Under the pieces are notes generated by a model, which did not search any database, was not told where the DNA came from, and worked only from the letters and a program-made list of their open reading frames with translations. A program made the translations under genes and the position numbers. This document shows, one piece after another, positions 1-13,956 of a stretch of DNA of 64,000 nt. The stretch is from Acridotheres tristis (lineage: Eukaryota > Chordata > Aves > Passeriformes > Sturnidae), in the NCBI GenBank assembly GCA_037013685.1, contig CM072884.1, positions 99,304,048-99,368,047 of the forward strand, written 5' to 3'. Position 1 is the first letter of the stretch, and every line of letters starts with the position of its first letter.

Positions 1-210
1 ATGGAGCTCTGTGGCTGCACATCGTGATGTACAGTAATGTGTTGATCTGCTAAGTCTACAGACTAAAGCTACTACTTTATGCAGTACAGCCTATTATAAA
101 ACAAAAAACCTTGAAGTGGGGAGTGGCTAGTGCTGATGAAATGCTTTGTGGAACAGGTGGGACTTCAAAGTTTTATTTTAGTTTGAGGGAAGGTTGCTTA
201 TGCAATTGTT

Positions 211-234
211 CCATCTGTCCATCCATCTGTCCAT
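211..234. repeat. Short CCATCTGT/CCAT tandem repeat
   Basis: The unit CCATCTGTCCAT occurs twice in tandem. It is a minor simple repeat with no implied function. Confidence 0.5.
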
Positions 235-3200
235 TAGCCTGTCCTCCCACCCTGCCAGTAACTTCTGAACTGCTTGCCCAATTCCTAGTCGACTTTGGCA
301 GAGGGGCCGTGTTCTCCAGCCCTGTTGCATGCATATACAGATCTGACAGAAACAGGCAGATGGCTAGAGAAGAGATTGGGCAAGAAATGGGGAACCCCAG
401 TCTGTGTGACTGTGGCTGGCCTGTAGTAATGACCTCCCTGGCGTTTTCTGCCTTTTGCTAGGCCAGCGAGCATAGGGAAGCTCAGATGGGAAGTGGGAGA
501 GTCTTGGTGCTGCTGCAGGAGGTTATTGCATGTGCTTGATGGGAGGGAGGTCACAGGGGTGATAATTTGGGGATGTTATTCTAGGTGGGATACAAGGGTT
601 TTCTCATAGATGGTCATGGGACCCAGAGTTACTGTGGGAGACCTATTTGATGGTCTAACTTAGGTTTTTAAAGAATTTCTTTGACTTTAAGGGAGTTGGG
701 GAAAGAGCTGCTTGGCTTAGAGCCATCATCAAGAGCAAGGAGGAATAGGTGGCATAGGAAACCTCATCTGATACATGTGGGTAAGAAGTTGTGCATATCG
801 TGTAAAGTCAGTGACAGAAATATGAACTTGATGATGGAAGGAGACTGTCAGCCAGCCAGGAGGAGCTTCAAACACAGAACCTCATATATAGAAACGAGGG
901 GGATTAGAGAGAAAAGAGGTGCTGTAGCATGGCAAATCAAATTGAAATAATTGAAATATTTCTTGAAAAAATTGGAGGGCTCAAATTTTTTTTCTACTTA
1001 GGATTTAAAGAAATGTGTAGCTTCAGCACAACAAATGTGTTGCTTGACTCTGTCTAAAAACTCTACTACTGGTATAAATAAAAGCAGATTTCAGTATGAA
1101 AGGTGACAGTGTGGGATGCCCACAATAATAGTAACAAAACAGTATTTTCAGAAGGTGAACCGTGACTCTGCTTTTCCCAAATAAATAGCTATTCCTGTCA
1201 TTTGGAGATCATTAAATCTGTTCCAGTAAATTCCATACACATTGACGTTTTAGTTGCCTAAAGCTCTGTGAGTGAACAACATATCTGAGAAAAAAAAAAG
1301 GCCTGGCCTTCGATCTATTAACCTAGTTGTTTTTCAGTTGCTTCTGCTGACTCAATATTATGTGATCTAACTTACAGAAAAACAATCCATGTATATTTGT
1401 AATTAATGTATTTGAAACTTAAGATTGCTTTATAAGTTCGGATGCTTGGATATGTTTCTTTGTTTTTGTTTTTTTTTCCTTCTGAGATAAATCACAGTTG
1501 TTTATATAAATCACTGTATAATATAGTGACCAAAATTGGATTGCAAATAATATGTATGGATGAGGGGAGATAGGAAGATAGTTCTATTAAGGTCAAAGTC
1601 TGCTTGCCTTTGATCATACAAACTACTGAACAGCCCTGGGAGGCTTGGAGGCCTTTCCTGTATTTTTCCATACCACTAAAATGGGTGACCTTTTGTTTGA
1701 CTGTTCCAGTTATAGTCACTTAAAATAACATTTGAGCTATTGTTGGCTATTTCACTGAGAATGGAAGGGAGATCAAGCTTGTTATCTTGCTGCTCCTCAA
1801 AGAAATTAACCAAGAGGAGGTATGCTGTCCTTAAAGAATTAGTCTACATAAAGATCCAATGCTAGTGAGAAGAGATTGTTCAGTTATTGAAAAATAAATG
1901 AACATTTTACACTAGCAAATTTACTTTGCCACTTTAAAATCAATGGGTAATTTTTAAAAAACCTAGTTCTTACACCTTTTTAATAGTTCAGATTGTAAAA
2001 TAATTTATTAAGAATAGTTGTAACTTTCACTTTGTGACTATCAAAGTATTTTGGAAATTTTCTTGCTCACTTTCTGATATTTTGATTATTTTTTTTAAAT
2101 CTCTTTGAAACTTGTGAAGCCTGCCAAATTGTCCAAATTTTCAAGTCCCATGTACATTTAGCAATCCAAATCCATTCAGATCCCCGAATTTGCAGAGTAA
2201 CTTTTAGTATTGAATATACAAGATTGATGGTGTAGGGCATGAAAGTAATAAAGTGAATGCATGAATGTAATGCATGAAAATAAATGTTTTTTTACATTGT
2301 TGAATCTCAAAGGTAAGGGCTGTATGGTCTGACCCCTAATATCATTGGTGCTTCTGAAAGTTGCTGTACAGATGAATGACCTGACCACTTCACCTGTTGT
2401 GAATGTAACTAATATTTAGAAAATAAAATATGGTCTATTTCCTATCCTTAAAGCTGATTTTGCATACAATGTTGAGAATGACAGATGAAAGCTGGGGTGC
2501 AGTAGTGAAATGGAAGCAGGGATGAAAGACCATTCTGTTGAGCATATTTACAGATTTTCCATCTGCTGTGGAGCCCTGACATTGAGAGAGCCATGTGTTG
2601 GGTAATGTGGAAGACTGTGTGCATTATTCTGGGCCGTGTGATCCAGAAGGGTGTGGAACAAGGCTGTGGTGAGAAGCTTCCACTGGCCTGGAGTGTTCCT
2701 GCTTGAGGTGGAGCACCAGGTGAACATTATAGCACAGTACAATGCCATACTGCCCAAGTATGGATAGCAGTCCTTGTGCTGTGTTGCTAGTATTTGAGAG
2801 GATATGTTGTGCTAAAGATTTAAATTGGGGAGCTGCAGATTCAGTTTGATGTTTAAAGTGTGGGATTTGACAGCTCGGTATGTAACATATATTTTTGTAA
2901 TGTTAATTTACATTTTTTAAAATCATTTCATGGCTCATTCATATCTCTTGGAATGAAAAGCCAGTCCACCTGTGAAGCTGAAATAATTGGATCTTATTTG
3001 AGGTGCAATGATAGATTAAAATGGACCTCTAGGATCAGTTACATTTGTGTGATGCATGGTAAATTTTTTCCTAACTTCCTTTTCCTTCTCTAATACATTT
3101 GCCATTTTATTGAGGAACTGCAGGACAGATTAAATTACATATGGCTGACTGGTGGTGGTGAAGTTCTCTGCTGTAAATCAGAAAAAATTTTGAACGTGAT

Positions 3201-3699
3201 GTGAATTGCTTAATGTCTGCAATGCGTGGTAGTTACATAGAACAGATTTTTGGCATGGTAGCACAGCAGAAGTGGCATCATAGTATGCTTTAACCTGAAG
3301 TTTGAATCTGGAAGGAAAATAACAAAAACTTAGATAGTTTTCAACGTTTGATAACCCTGCTTTTGTCTAGTTACATGTTGTAAGCAAAAGCACGAGGATA
3401 TTACTGCAGTGTAGGGTGCACTCACATTTAGTTTCTGTAGGACTACTGGTAGAACAGTAAATGATGCTGAACACCTAAGTATCTGCAAGCTAGGTAATGT
3501 CCTGTGGTGTGTGCTTTAGGATTGACTTTATGAGTACAAAAATGTACAAAATACACCTGGTAATGCTCTACAGTTTCATTATAAATCAAGCTATTAAATT
3601 GTTTGTTACAAAATTCAGGTTATTTTAAATTAGAGAATGCCTTAATTGAATATTTAAGTAACAAATAAAACCATGCTAAGAGTTTATTTTCTTCTGATT

Positions 3700-3752
3700 G
3701 TTTTTGTTTGTTTGCTTGGGGTTTTTTTGTTTGTTTGATGTTGTTGTTTTTT
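3700..3752. repeat. T/G-rich low-complexity tract
   Basis: Runs of T are separated by single or paired G (TTTGTTTG-type units, then TTGTTGTT). Similar tracts recur at 23337, 39190 and 41228. They are common in avian introns. On the minus strand they read as A-rich with interspersed C, so some could be decayed poly(A)-type tails, but no element body was recognised. Confidence 0.7.
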
Positions 3753-6700
3753 AAATATCCCTCCAAAATATGAGCTGAAGAGAAATTGTCCAAAAGGTAT
3801 ATGGATTGCTGGAACACAAAGTGTTTTTAAATAGCATTCAAGAAAGTCATCTGGAATATGTACATACTGAAATACTGAAATTTGATAACTATTTTTCCAT
3901 TTTCTCTGATTAAATGAAGACAAGTAGACATTCTCTTTTAAATATTGTTCCCTAACAATAGAGAATGAAGTAATGGATGTTGTGTTTATCACTTTTCTTA
4001 TAACTCAAGATGCTTTCTAATAATTCCACCTGAGGAAAACAATACTGCCGTTTAATTAGAAGCAAAACCAAAGGAAGAGGAGATACATCTCAAAGTCATA
4101 ATTAAAAAAAAAAGATGAAAGCAGCGGTTGATCAATTGCACTGCAGTACCTAAGAGAAATGTAATGCTTCTGAAGGAGAAACATATAAAACAAGTTTTCA
4201 AATTGATTCAAGTTAAGTTGTCAGTAATGGGGGAGCAGAAAACTGTGCATGTACCAGTGCTAGCTATTTATGGTACAGCTGTGACTGGAGTGCTAAGAAA
4301 TGGTGGAATATAAGTCAAAGTAGCAACCCGACTAAACTCCAGGTGAGTAAATTCTAGGGTGCAGCCATTCACTAAGGCTTATTTTGGTTCATTACTATGT
4401 TCCTAAAATACTGTGAACCCAGCATACTTGAATTAAAATTTATAAACACTGTTAAACATACATCCTTATGACTCTTCCTTTTCCCAACAGAAGAATTGCA
4501 CGAAAACAGGAATTTGTCCTTTGGTAGTGAGAAACCAATTAATTAGTGTTAGGTAATTAAGAGTTACTTACCTGCATTTGTTCTGTGATGAAAACTATGT
4601 ATTTTCTATCAGCATTTTTGAGAGTCTATGTTTCCAAACTAGTAGTCTGAGCTTTTTGTTTAAAAGTCTACTAGAATTGTGGGATAGAATACACTGCCCC
4701 TGTGCTTTCAAGGAGTTTAGGTAATAAAGCATTGTGTACCATGGTATAAATGACTGACCGATTGTTCAGAGTTGTTATGTGGAGTAAATAAAACATACTA
4801 AATTTGGAAAGAGTGGAAAAAAGTAAAAATCTGTGCTTTATAAGGAGTTGTGCTGAGCATGACCTGAAAATATACTTTGGGTTCCATGAATGAGCTTATT
4901 TAATTGCCTTGTTTTGCGTGTTTTCCTTTAAGAGATTTGTGAAACAAGGTGGAGAAATACAAACTGGTGCAAACCTTGAGAAAACAGAAATCTGTAGCAA
5001 GCTTATGCTTCTCAGTATAAACTGTGAACATTCTGGGCTGTATCTGAAGTTGCTATGTAGTTTTCACCTTTGTTGCTTGGCTCTGATCAGGGTGGCACCT
5101 TTATTCTTTTATTCCCCACTGTTCATATGCTGTTGCTTATACAATTTTAAGATAAAAAAGTGGTCAGTTTTTTCTTTGGCACTTATTTGTAATGATTCAT
5201 TTAGTTAAACAGTATAATAATCAAGTAGTCCTTTTGCAAAATAAACAACATAATTTTCCCCAATTATCTGGTAATGCTTTTAAGTATCCTTCTATTGTAA
5301 GTATTTCTTGCAGCAGAGGCACAGCTTAATGGAATCAGAGCTGAAGGCTGTGAACAGCAATAGTTTTCATCTATTCTGCTTGTACCAGGAGGTAGAGGTT
5401 AAGTGGAAATGAGTTTTGTTGGTGCTGCGAAGCACAGCAAAATTATAGCGAGAAGACATTTTAGATAGACTTTGCAGCTTTGTCAGTGACATGAGATGGG
5501 ATGTTCTGAACGCTCCTTAGTGTCCCTGGTCCTATCTCTGTACGCAGGAAGTTTTTGGGAACTCCTTAATTTTCTCCTTTTTGATAGGTGGAGTTCTTGG
5601 TTCAGCATTTAAGAATACTGAGTAGAAACCAAACCTAAAAGGTCTCCCTAGGTTGGAGTCTGCTTTCAAGGTAGAATACTGAAGTATGCTGAGCTCTTTT
5701 ATTCAGTGATAATTGTCATTTCTCCCTCAAGTTCCAGTAATGTGCTTCACTGTTTTTCCATTTGTATTAAAGAAATTAAAGCTATTCAACTACATAATGC
5801 ATTTGTTCTTCTCATTGGGACACAAAACCCCACCATGATTTCAATAATATTTTTCTCTTGAAGACTAAAGGCCTGGTAGTAATTAAGTCATAATTACATA
5901 AACTTTACATTTCTAGCTTTGCAGTTCAGTTGTACTTACGTAACAATAAAGAAAATAAAAAGCAAAGCAACAATTGATGAATGAGGTGATAGGATGTGGA
6001 AATACCAAGAGGGGAGGCATTGAAGCATTGCTCGTGAGACTGGGGGAGGAGGGGGAAGTGTGTTGCTGGAGTACATCTATAAACACATTTTAAAATACTG
6101 TAATGCAGAAACAGCAGGCTAACTTGCTTTCTCAGCAACGGGAAATACACCTTTAATGAGAGCTGCTCTTCACTCTGTTTTGCAGACAGCCTAATCTCTG
6201 TGCTGCTTGAGTTTCCCAGTGTGGGTTATTCTGTTTGATAGGCTTCTACAGTTTTGAAATTTTTGGGGGGAGCTTGTGCAAATGTTGCAGGAGATGAGAC
6301 AGAGGAAGGAAAAAAATTGTGGTTGGGAAAAAATCCTGGTGAAATATCAAGATCTACACTTCTATGGTTTTTTTACCATTTAAGAACTTCATGTTTAGAT
6401 GCCAGTTGTGTGCTGTATCAAATAGAAAAAGAAGAAAGTCTCAGTCTGCAATTCACTTACGTTCATTTTCACTAGAGGGAAAAAAAAGCATAAACTCAAT
6501 TCAGTCCACTTCTGTTTCTCTGAAGTTTCAAGCCCTGTGTAACCCTGAAATGAAGCCACCTCTTTTGATTTTTTTCCCTTAAACAGCATTACATTCTTAT
6601 AAATAGTCCATTTGTGTGATAGGGAAATACTGTGCATATGGCTTATAAACGTAAGATGATCTTAAGAGAAATTTTTAGTATGTTACATGGGGTTTTAAAC

Positions 6701-8212
6701 TTTTCGGTTTTTTCTTTTTCTTCCTACTTTTATTCCTCAAATAGGGTTTTGAAGCTCTTCAGTTGAAGTATTAAGAAAACATCCTTTGAAAGTTATACTG
6801 AACTATGTCTTATCAATTGAACAAAACAGAAAAAAGGCAATTAGACTAATTAGCTAATTCTTTTAATCCAGCTGATGTTCTAACAGTTACCTTTAGATAT
6901 TTGCAATACACAGTCACAAAAAGAAAAAAACTCTAGCCTTGGTATTTTTGAAAGATGTGTCTGTGATAGCTTATTCATAATGGTGACAGTTATAAAATGA
7001 AATACTAAACTAGAACTATTCCCTGAAGTCTTATTTCCTGTCTAATATCCCAGAAAACATAGAATAATGCAAGATGTCTATCCCAGATTAACTCATTTGA
7101 AGCTGATGCTCAAATTCTTCTTTCAAATAAGACAATAATGCATTGATCAGGTACTCTGAAAGAAGGGAACATGCAAGAAATCATTCACCTCTAGAAGACT
7201 GATACACATATGTAAAATTGACACTATTTGGTAGGCTCTGCTGGTGGGTAGGAGGTGTGGGAAGTTCTTCTTTGTTAGTCACCTTCTACAAATGGAAGTT
7301 CTACTGTTACTCTGCTGCACTTCCCAGTGGCTGACATCTTCATATATGGTGGAATTAAGGAGGGTTAGCATCAGCAGGTTTTAAAGTTTATTGATTTTTG
7401 TAAAGGTATATGACATAAGTGGAAATCATGCATATATGGACCCATGCTTTCTATTACTTCTGTTACTTGCCTGAGAATGAAAATTCATTTTTACCGCCTG
7501 TAGGATTTATTTTACAGGAGAAGATCATGTGACAGTGTCTTCAATGTTATTCTTTAATCTATATTTTCCACAGCTGAGTCTATATAATTCTTGTTCATGC
7601 TGCATATTTATGGCAGATACAAGAGGTAATAAAGATATCATTTAGGATCAGTTCTTTTTACGAGGCTTTTTATTTGGTGATGAGTGTAGAATTCTGTTGT
7701 TAATCATGTTTGTATACTAATCAATGGAAATAAATTGAAGGAGGTCAGAAAATACTGACAGTGGTAGTTCCATTTGTTCTATGTTTTTGTATCAGGTAAA
7801 GAAATGCTTTCAAAGCAGAAATAAATGTCTTTTCCATCTCAGGAAGACTTCCATATGCTAATAATTTAATTGTAACCTTTAATGAGTGTTGAGATTAATG
7901 AATCAAGTAATCTGCACTTCTTAAACTACTGAAAGCACCCTATTCAATTTCCATTCTAGTTCAATTTAAACTGATAAAATTATACTTAATAGCTTTCAGA
8001 TAAGTTGTACGGTAGTGTATTTCAAAAGACTAATGTCAAAAGGTAGTAGGTTTTTTTCCATGTTGCAAATCTGAAAAAAAAGGCAAATTAATTATTTGAT
8101 GGCATAAGCAGATAGGGGATGTTCTGTTTCTGCTAGTAAACCTAAATGAGAATTTCACAGCATTAAAAGCTGCTCATTTTTGAAGCAATTGAAAGGAAGT
8201 GAGGGAATTACT

Positions 8213-8595
8213 AGAATCATAAAATGTCCTGAATTGGAAGGGACCCACAAGGATCACAGAGTCCAGCTCCTGGCCCTGCACAGACACCTCGAGAATCCCA
8301 CTGTGTACCTGAGAGCATTGTCCAAACACTTCCCAGGCTCTGTCAGGCTTGGTGCTGTGGCCACTTCCCTGGGGAGCTGTTCCAGTGTCCACCCACCCTC
8401 TGGGTGAAGAACTTCTTCTTGATATCTAATCTAAATCTCCCCAACAGAGGATTGCCCCATCCCAGGTGCAGAGCCTGGCACTTGCCCTTGTTAAACATCA
8501 TTGGGTTGGTGGCTGCCCAGCCCTCTGATTTGTGCAGGTCTCTCTGCCTTCAGAAGTCAACAGCTCTTCCCAGTTTTGTGTGATGAATTCACTTT
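8213..8595 (-). mobile_element. CR1 LINE fragment, 3' end, internally deleted
   Basis: Reading left to right, the sequence begins AGAATCATAAAATGTCC and continues through GGAAGGGACCCACAAGGATCACAGAGTCCAGCTCC, the reverse complement of a CR1 3' end, so the element lies on the minus strand. The first part, to about 8447, covers the 3' UTR and the end of ORF2. At about 8448 it jumps to GATTGCCCCATCCCAGGTGCAGAGCC, which belongs several hundred bases further 5' in the reverse transcriptase region. The copy has therefore lost the middle, or two fragments abut. It is 5'-truncated, as is usual for CR1, and has no coding capacity. Confidence 0.93.
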
Positions 8596-11500
8596 ATATA
8601 AATATATAAATGAATATAAATATTGAATATAAATGCACTAAGCAGGCTATTTTCCCTTCTCTCTGCCCTCCTCAGCTCCCACAGTTCAAATTTGTCTTCA
8701 TAGTGGGATTGCTACACTTTAACAGTACTCTGGTAAAATGAGAATAATCACTTCTGACTAGATGAAGTCATAAGAACACGGATAAGTTTTGACTACATCT
8801 ATCTTAATAATTTTTGAAACTTCTGGGTTCCTGTGTTCTTTCAGATAGGTACCACTTTGCAGTATTTTCAGTATTCAGTGAGAGCAGTCTGAAGACATGG
8901 TAGAATGGAATGCTTTAGTTGTTCTGCACTTCATGTGAGCTATTGTGGGTGAAAAATCCTTTAGCCTTGTATTAGTTTCTCTGGCATCCTAACCTTTTCT
9001 GCTGGCAAGTACCCACTTTAGGTTGTTCAAATAAGGTACATGATTTGTGGCCTTTCAGTAATGAATGTGACATTTTTAGAAAAAAATATTTTGAACATAT
9101 GGCTGATTTATTGCTCAGTCATTTTCAATTAACTGTTGTGACTTTTGGTTAGCTAAGGCAGTTTGCTTTTTAGCTTGTTCTGCTCTGTAGAGTGATATTA
9201 TTTTTACTGCTAAGTAAGGCTAATAGCTTTTAAGACCTTGAGTAGCTACTGTAATGAACTGCCTTAGTCTGCCACAAATCAGTTTATGATCCATCCAGAA
9301 ATTTGTGTGTAAGGATGATAACCTCAAGTTTGAGGTAAACTAGGTTTTACTTGCAAATCTGTATTTGGTAAATTATTCTTGTATTAAATTGCTCTTCTTA
9401 TTACAACTGTCTTGTCATAAACATGGCATGATATTATGCTTCTTTTAGTTTCTGGGGTATTTTGTTTAATGAACATAGTTTTGTCAAAATGTACAAAACA
9501 GAGCTGTACTGAAATCTAATCTGAGAAAGCCATTACCTCACTCGAAGACCGTGAAAACAATGCTGGGTTTGGGGGCTGTGTCTGTATAGGGAGGGTCTTT
9601 GGGAGAATATTAAGGGTTGTCCTTTCCTGCTTGTAGCGATCTTATTATTACCTCCTGCTGTTGAGAGAAACCACATGCTGGACTTGGTAGACTTGTGGTC
9701 AGTCAAGTGTAACGTTTTTGCTGTTTTAGAAAGATTGGATCTTAGTAAAGCTCCACTTTTTAGGCAGATGACAGTACTTCATATAGACCCTACTATATCA
9801 GTAGAGCCACAAATATTTGAAATACATATGGTCTGCAGGTCTTACTAGTGTTAATGATTTACTTTGGTTTAAAGAAATAGGGAGCAACTAAAGATATGTA
9901 GCCTCCACCCCTTCTTTTAAAGAAACAGGCTTTTTTTTATGTGATATTTGATGAAACAATTTTATTTAATGTAATATTAAATGTTATAATTGGCACATGA
10001 TACCTACAAATGAACATGCTTGTACTAGGGCTTTTTCTTCCCTAAGTGTCTTTCTGTGAGGAAAAGCTGTTGAGCAGTTCTTTGATATGTGGATGTAATT
10101 AGGTAGCCTTTGAATTGTACCTTGTCAGTCTAATTGTAAAAGGTAAGTAGTGCAGGCATCAGTTTTGAAACAGAGTTGAAAAACTTAAAATTAATTTTCT
10201 TAGGGCTGTTTTTTACTATGCCAGGGCTGACTGTCCCTGTATGCTAAAATGGGAGAGGGATATTAGAAGGAACCTTGTAAGCAAAGAGTTTTCCCTGGAG
10301 TCTCATCTTACCCAGTGTGGTGAGTAGGAGAGATAACAGAATCCAGTCTTTCTTCCTTGATTACAGGAGATCACACTTTCTAATTTGAACAGCTATTGCT
10401 TAGTATACTTGTGTACTCCAGAGAAATCATAAGTATGGCTAGAGTTAAGCAAGCAATGAAAAGGCTAAAACCTGTTATTCCTGTGGGAATGGAAATACAT
10501 AATCTAGTCTCTTTCAGTAACCTCTCACTGAAACCTTTTCTCTCTTTTGGTGTTCTAAGTGGTAAAGCTTTCCTCATCCATTCTGCATCTCCAGAGCACA
10601 TTAAGACTAAAATCCTATGGAGAACCTGAATCAGTGATGCATTTTTATGTGCAGCTCTAAATGTGATGATTTTCCTGCTTGTAGGTCTGAGATTTTGTTG
10701 CATTATATCACTGTTTTCTCCTAGTTACACAGTGTTCTGTCTTGGCTTTTTAGACTTGACAGGGTATTTTTGTAATACAAAGTAGAGGATAAGCAGCTAA
10801 TAAATCATTTTCTATACAAATGAAACCACAAAATGAAGAGAATTCAGTGGTGAGGCAAACACAGGTAACCTGGAATGTCTTGAGGAGTAATTTCAGGCTG
10901 TATGCAACTTCTTCAAGGGGAGTTAAAGTTCATCTTGTATCTCTGTTTCATTTCATTGTCCCAAAGGAAGATGGCACAGCTCATATTGCTTTTTCCAATA
11001 AAGAAAGCTAGCCTGGTAAAATAATTTCATTCCTGGGGCCTCTGATAGAGATTTTAAGTGAATAGCCTATTGCTTTAGTATTATTAGCATTTTGATGATG
11101 GAAAAAAATTGCAAAAGTTCAATTGCTGAAATATCCCTTAAATTCTCAGATCTTTTTGTATTCCTGTTTGCTAAAGTAACTGCTACATGACATAACAAAT
11201 TGGTTAATTTAATGTAGCAAGTGTGGGGAAAAAAGAAGCAAAGCTATATTTTTTCTTTTTAATTTTTTTTGTTAGAAAGCTATAAAGACATTTGAAAATT
11301 CAGGAAACATGCTGCATTGAAGGAGGGAACACACAATTCACCTTTTGGAAAACAGGCATCTGAGCCAAGATTAGCAATACAAAGTTTTAAGAACTGTCTT
11401 AATTTAGGCACATCTGAAGGGACTATGTATGGAAAACATAACGTTTAGAAAACTGCTAGCTGCCTTGAAGTGTGGGCAGGAACAAAGGAATATCTCAGGG

Positions 11501-11673
11501 CTAAAAAGGAATGTGGCAAATTAAAATGTAGGCATTAAGCATGGACACTGTAGAACAAGTAAGGGATAATAAAGTTTTGCACTCTTCTTTTGAATTTGGG
11601 CAGTTACTTCCTGTTGTCTTAATACCCTCAGACACAGCGTCACTATAGTTCAAGATAATTCCAAAGGTGTCAA
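8596..11673. other. Intronic AT-rich sequence, no gene seen
   Basis: About 3.1 kb between two CR1 fragments. I see no exon, RNA gene or recognisable repeat. The open frames on both strands near 10380-10700 overlap each other and resemble nothing known, so they are treated as chance. Confidence 0.6.
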
Positions 11674-11925
11674 AGAATCACAGAGTGGGTGAGGCTGGAA
11701 GGCACTTCTGGAAAGCCAAACCCCCCTCTCCAGCAGGGCCACATTGAGTGGATTGCCCGAGGACTATGTTCTAAGCATGTTTTGAATATCTCTGACATGA
11801 GACTTTGCAGCCTGCTGCAGTTCAGAGCCTCCTCACCACCACAGACATTCCTTTGTGGCAGTTCATGCCCTCTCCTGATTCTTTCAGGGACACCTCCAAG
11901 AATAATCTGGGTTTGTCTTTTTCAC
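11674..11925 (-). mobile_element. CR1 LINE fragment, old copy
   Basis: It begins AGAATCACAGAGTGGGTGAGGCTGGAAGGCACTTCTGGA and continues with CCAGCAGGGCCAC and GTTTTGAATATCTC, matching the reverse complement of a CR1 3' end of a different subfamily from the 8.2-kb copy. Similarity weakens after 11830, but GGGACACCTCCAAGAATAATCTGGG still fits. The right boundary is approximate. Many substitutions suggest an old insertion. Confidence 0.82.
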
Positions 11926-13940
11926 AGCCTTGTGTCAGACACTTAAAACACTGAGAAAATCCTAGTCTGGTCACCTGTCTGAAGTCCCTGGAAGCCTGAT
12001 GTAGGGTACTGGAAAGTGGCAGTACCTGCTGACTCCTGAGACCACCCTGAACACTCGAGCATTCCTGGAGCTGCTGTTGCACCATCTCAAACTGAGGGCT
12101 TGTGCAGTTGTAATTTGTACTGCCTCTCAGGTTTTTGATTCAAAAACTTTGACTATTTTGATTCTTAGAGCAATTTTTAAAAATCTCATTAATATGTTTT
12201 GAATCTTTACTAAGTAAAGGTATTTTTAAAAATGAAAGTTCAAGGTATTTGTGTATATGAATACTTCACAAATTCACATAATTCTCTTCAAATAACCTTG
12301 AAAAGTAATCTGCATCACTGAACTGGTTGCTATACTTCATTTGGTTTTCAAATTTGAAGGAAAAGAAAATTTGTGTTCTACAACTTGAGATGAACCTTTC
12401 TAATTTTGCAAGTGCTTTGGATAACCGAGGAGAATTGAGAGCATTTTTTTCTCCCCCAGCCTTGAGTGAAGTTCACAGATGTTGCTGGTGCAGTTACAAG
12501 CACTGTTGCTCAGCAGTTCCTAATCTGATCAAACACAGTCCCATATCCTTTTCAGTCTCATGAATGCATTGTTCAGCCTGCAGTTGGTTAATTATCTCTT
12601 AAGCAGTTCCTCTCTAATTCATTGGTAATCTTCTGCTTATTTTCCATTTCCGTGGGTTAATCTTCTGAATTAACAAAATGAAAAGAAGAACATCAGAATG
12701 TTACTGATTTGATCATGATGAAAGTGAATGAGAGTCCATCACAGCAAACCCTTTGTGCTGGTTTTTCAGCTCAGACATGTGAGTTGCTAAAGATTCTAGT
12801 CATGAACAAGCCATGTTATTTTTTGGGAGATTGCCATGGTGATCAGGTGGGTTGTGAAGCACACTGAAGAAATAAATACCTTTTCCCAATTTATGAGCTT
12901 AGAAGAAAATGGGAATTTGGGAGCTCTCATTAATCTGAAGCTGTCAGGATTTTTTGTGCCTTGCCAGTACCACTCTACTGTTGGTAAAACTGCAAGGGGA
13001 GGGAGCACAGTAGCCCCAGTGTTATTCTGACAGTGTGAAATTGGCTGACTCTTGGTTGCTTCTATTTGAGTTTATGCAGTGACCTTAGTTTGCAGGTGCT
13101 GGTGGAGCTTGTCTGAGTAACTGGAAAACTTCTGTAGCCTTCTACCAGTGTCTTGATTTTTATCACAGGACTTCATAGCCATTGCTGAAATTGTGGGTTT
13201 TCTCAATGACCATTTTTTTACCAGTTGACCTTCTTGGCCATTTCTGCTGTACCTCTGAAGTAGACACAAACCAAGTAGCATGAAGGAAACATGAGAAAAA
13301 TTCTTTACACCCTGTTGAACATTTTTTTTATTATCTCCTACTATTGCTATAGCAATTGGTCTAAGAACTCTTGGATTATGCTGTTACTGAAATTTGCTTG
13401 TAATTACTGAGGGTGGCATGCAAGGCATAATGTCTGTTTCTACCAAACTGTGGTGTATTTAAGGTGATCATATTAGTGTGGGATAGTACAGTGGTTGGTC
13501 TGTTGACCAGTTGTTGCTATTGGTACAGAAAGAAGTAATTCATATTTTTCTGACTGCAGCATTGGTTTAATCTGCTTAGATGTCCATTTATTCATGCAAT
13601 ACTCTGCTGTTTAATCCCTAAAGAGTTTAAAGATATATGGAACTGGATCATATGGCAGTAATATAGTAAAAATACTTACTATATATAGAAGCAATGAATT
13701 AGACTTGAGAGGCTGTGCTAGAGTTGCTGCAGGGAACAATATTATATCTATCATAAAGTAAATTGTTATTGCTCTATATAGAAAAGCTCAGCACGTGTGG
13801 TAGAAACCTGAGCCTTTTAACTTTGGTTTGCTTTCTTAAAATGAATGCTATCCAAATTAACAAGACCTTACTGTCTTCCCTGAGAAGTTTATAGTTTGAC
13901 CTATAGAATTAATAGTTATGGTAGTCACTGAGATGATTGA

Positions 13941-13956
13941 TTATTATTATTATTAT
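13941..13956. repeat. (TTA)n microsatellite
   Basis: Five TTA units in a row follow TGATTGA. It is short and probably polymorphic. Confidence 0.7.

Larger units (their letters stand above)
1..8212. other. Intronic AT-rich sequence, no gene seen
   Basis: The 8.2 kb at the left edge contains only short chance ORFs (up to about 115 codons, none resembling a known protein). It has a small CCATCTGT repeat at 211-234 and a T/G-rich tract at 3700-3752. The part from 200 to 560 and the part from 2545 to 2780 are less AT-rich than the surroundings and may be old, unrecognisable repeats. No RNA gene or promoter was recognised. Confidence 0.6.

Noticed and set aside
2548..2757. Minus-strand 69-codon frame in a GC-richer patch, possible retroelement or pseudogene
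   Set aside because: Translations in all frames of both strands gave no recognisable family. It is left as unassigned sequence.
8174..8407. Two overlapping open frames of about 72-75 codons
   Set aside because: Both are translations of the CR1 3' end, which is non-coding in this part.
10380..10703. Overlapping open frames on both strands (107 and 77 codons)
   Set aside because: Neither resembles a known protein and both overlap in opposite frames; treated as chance.
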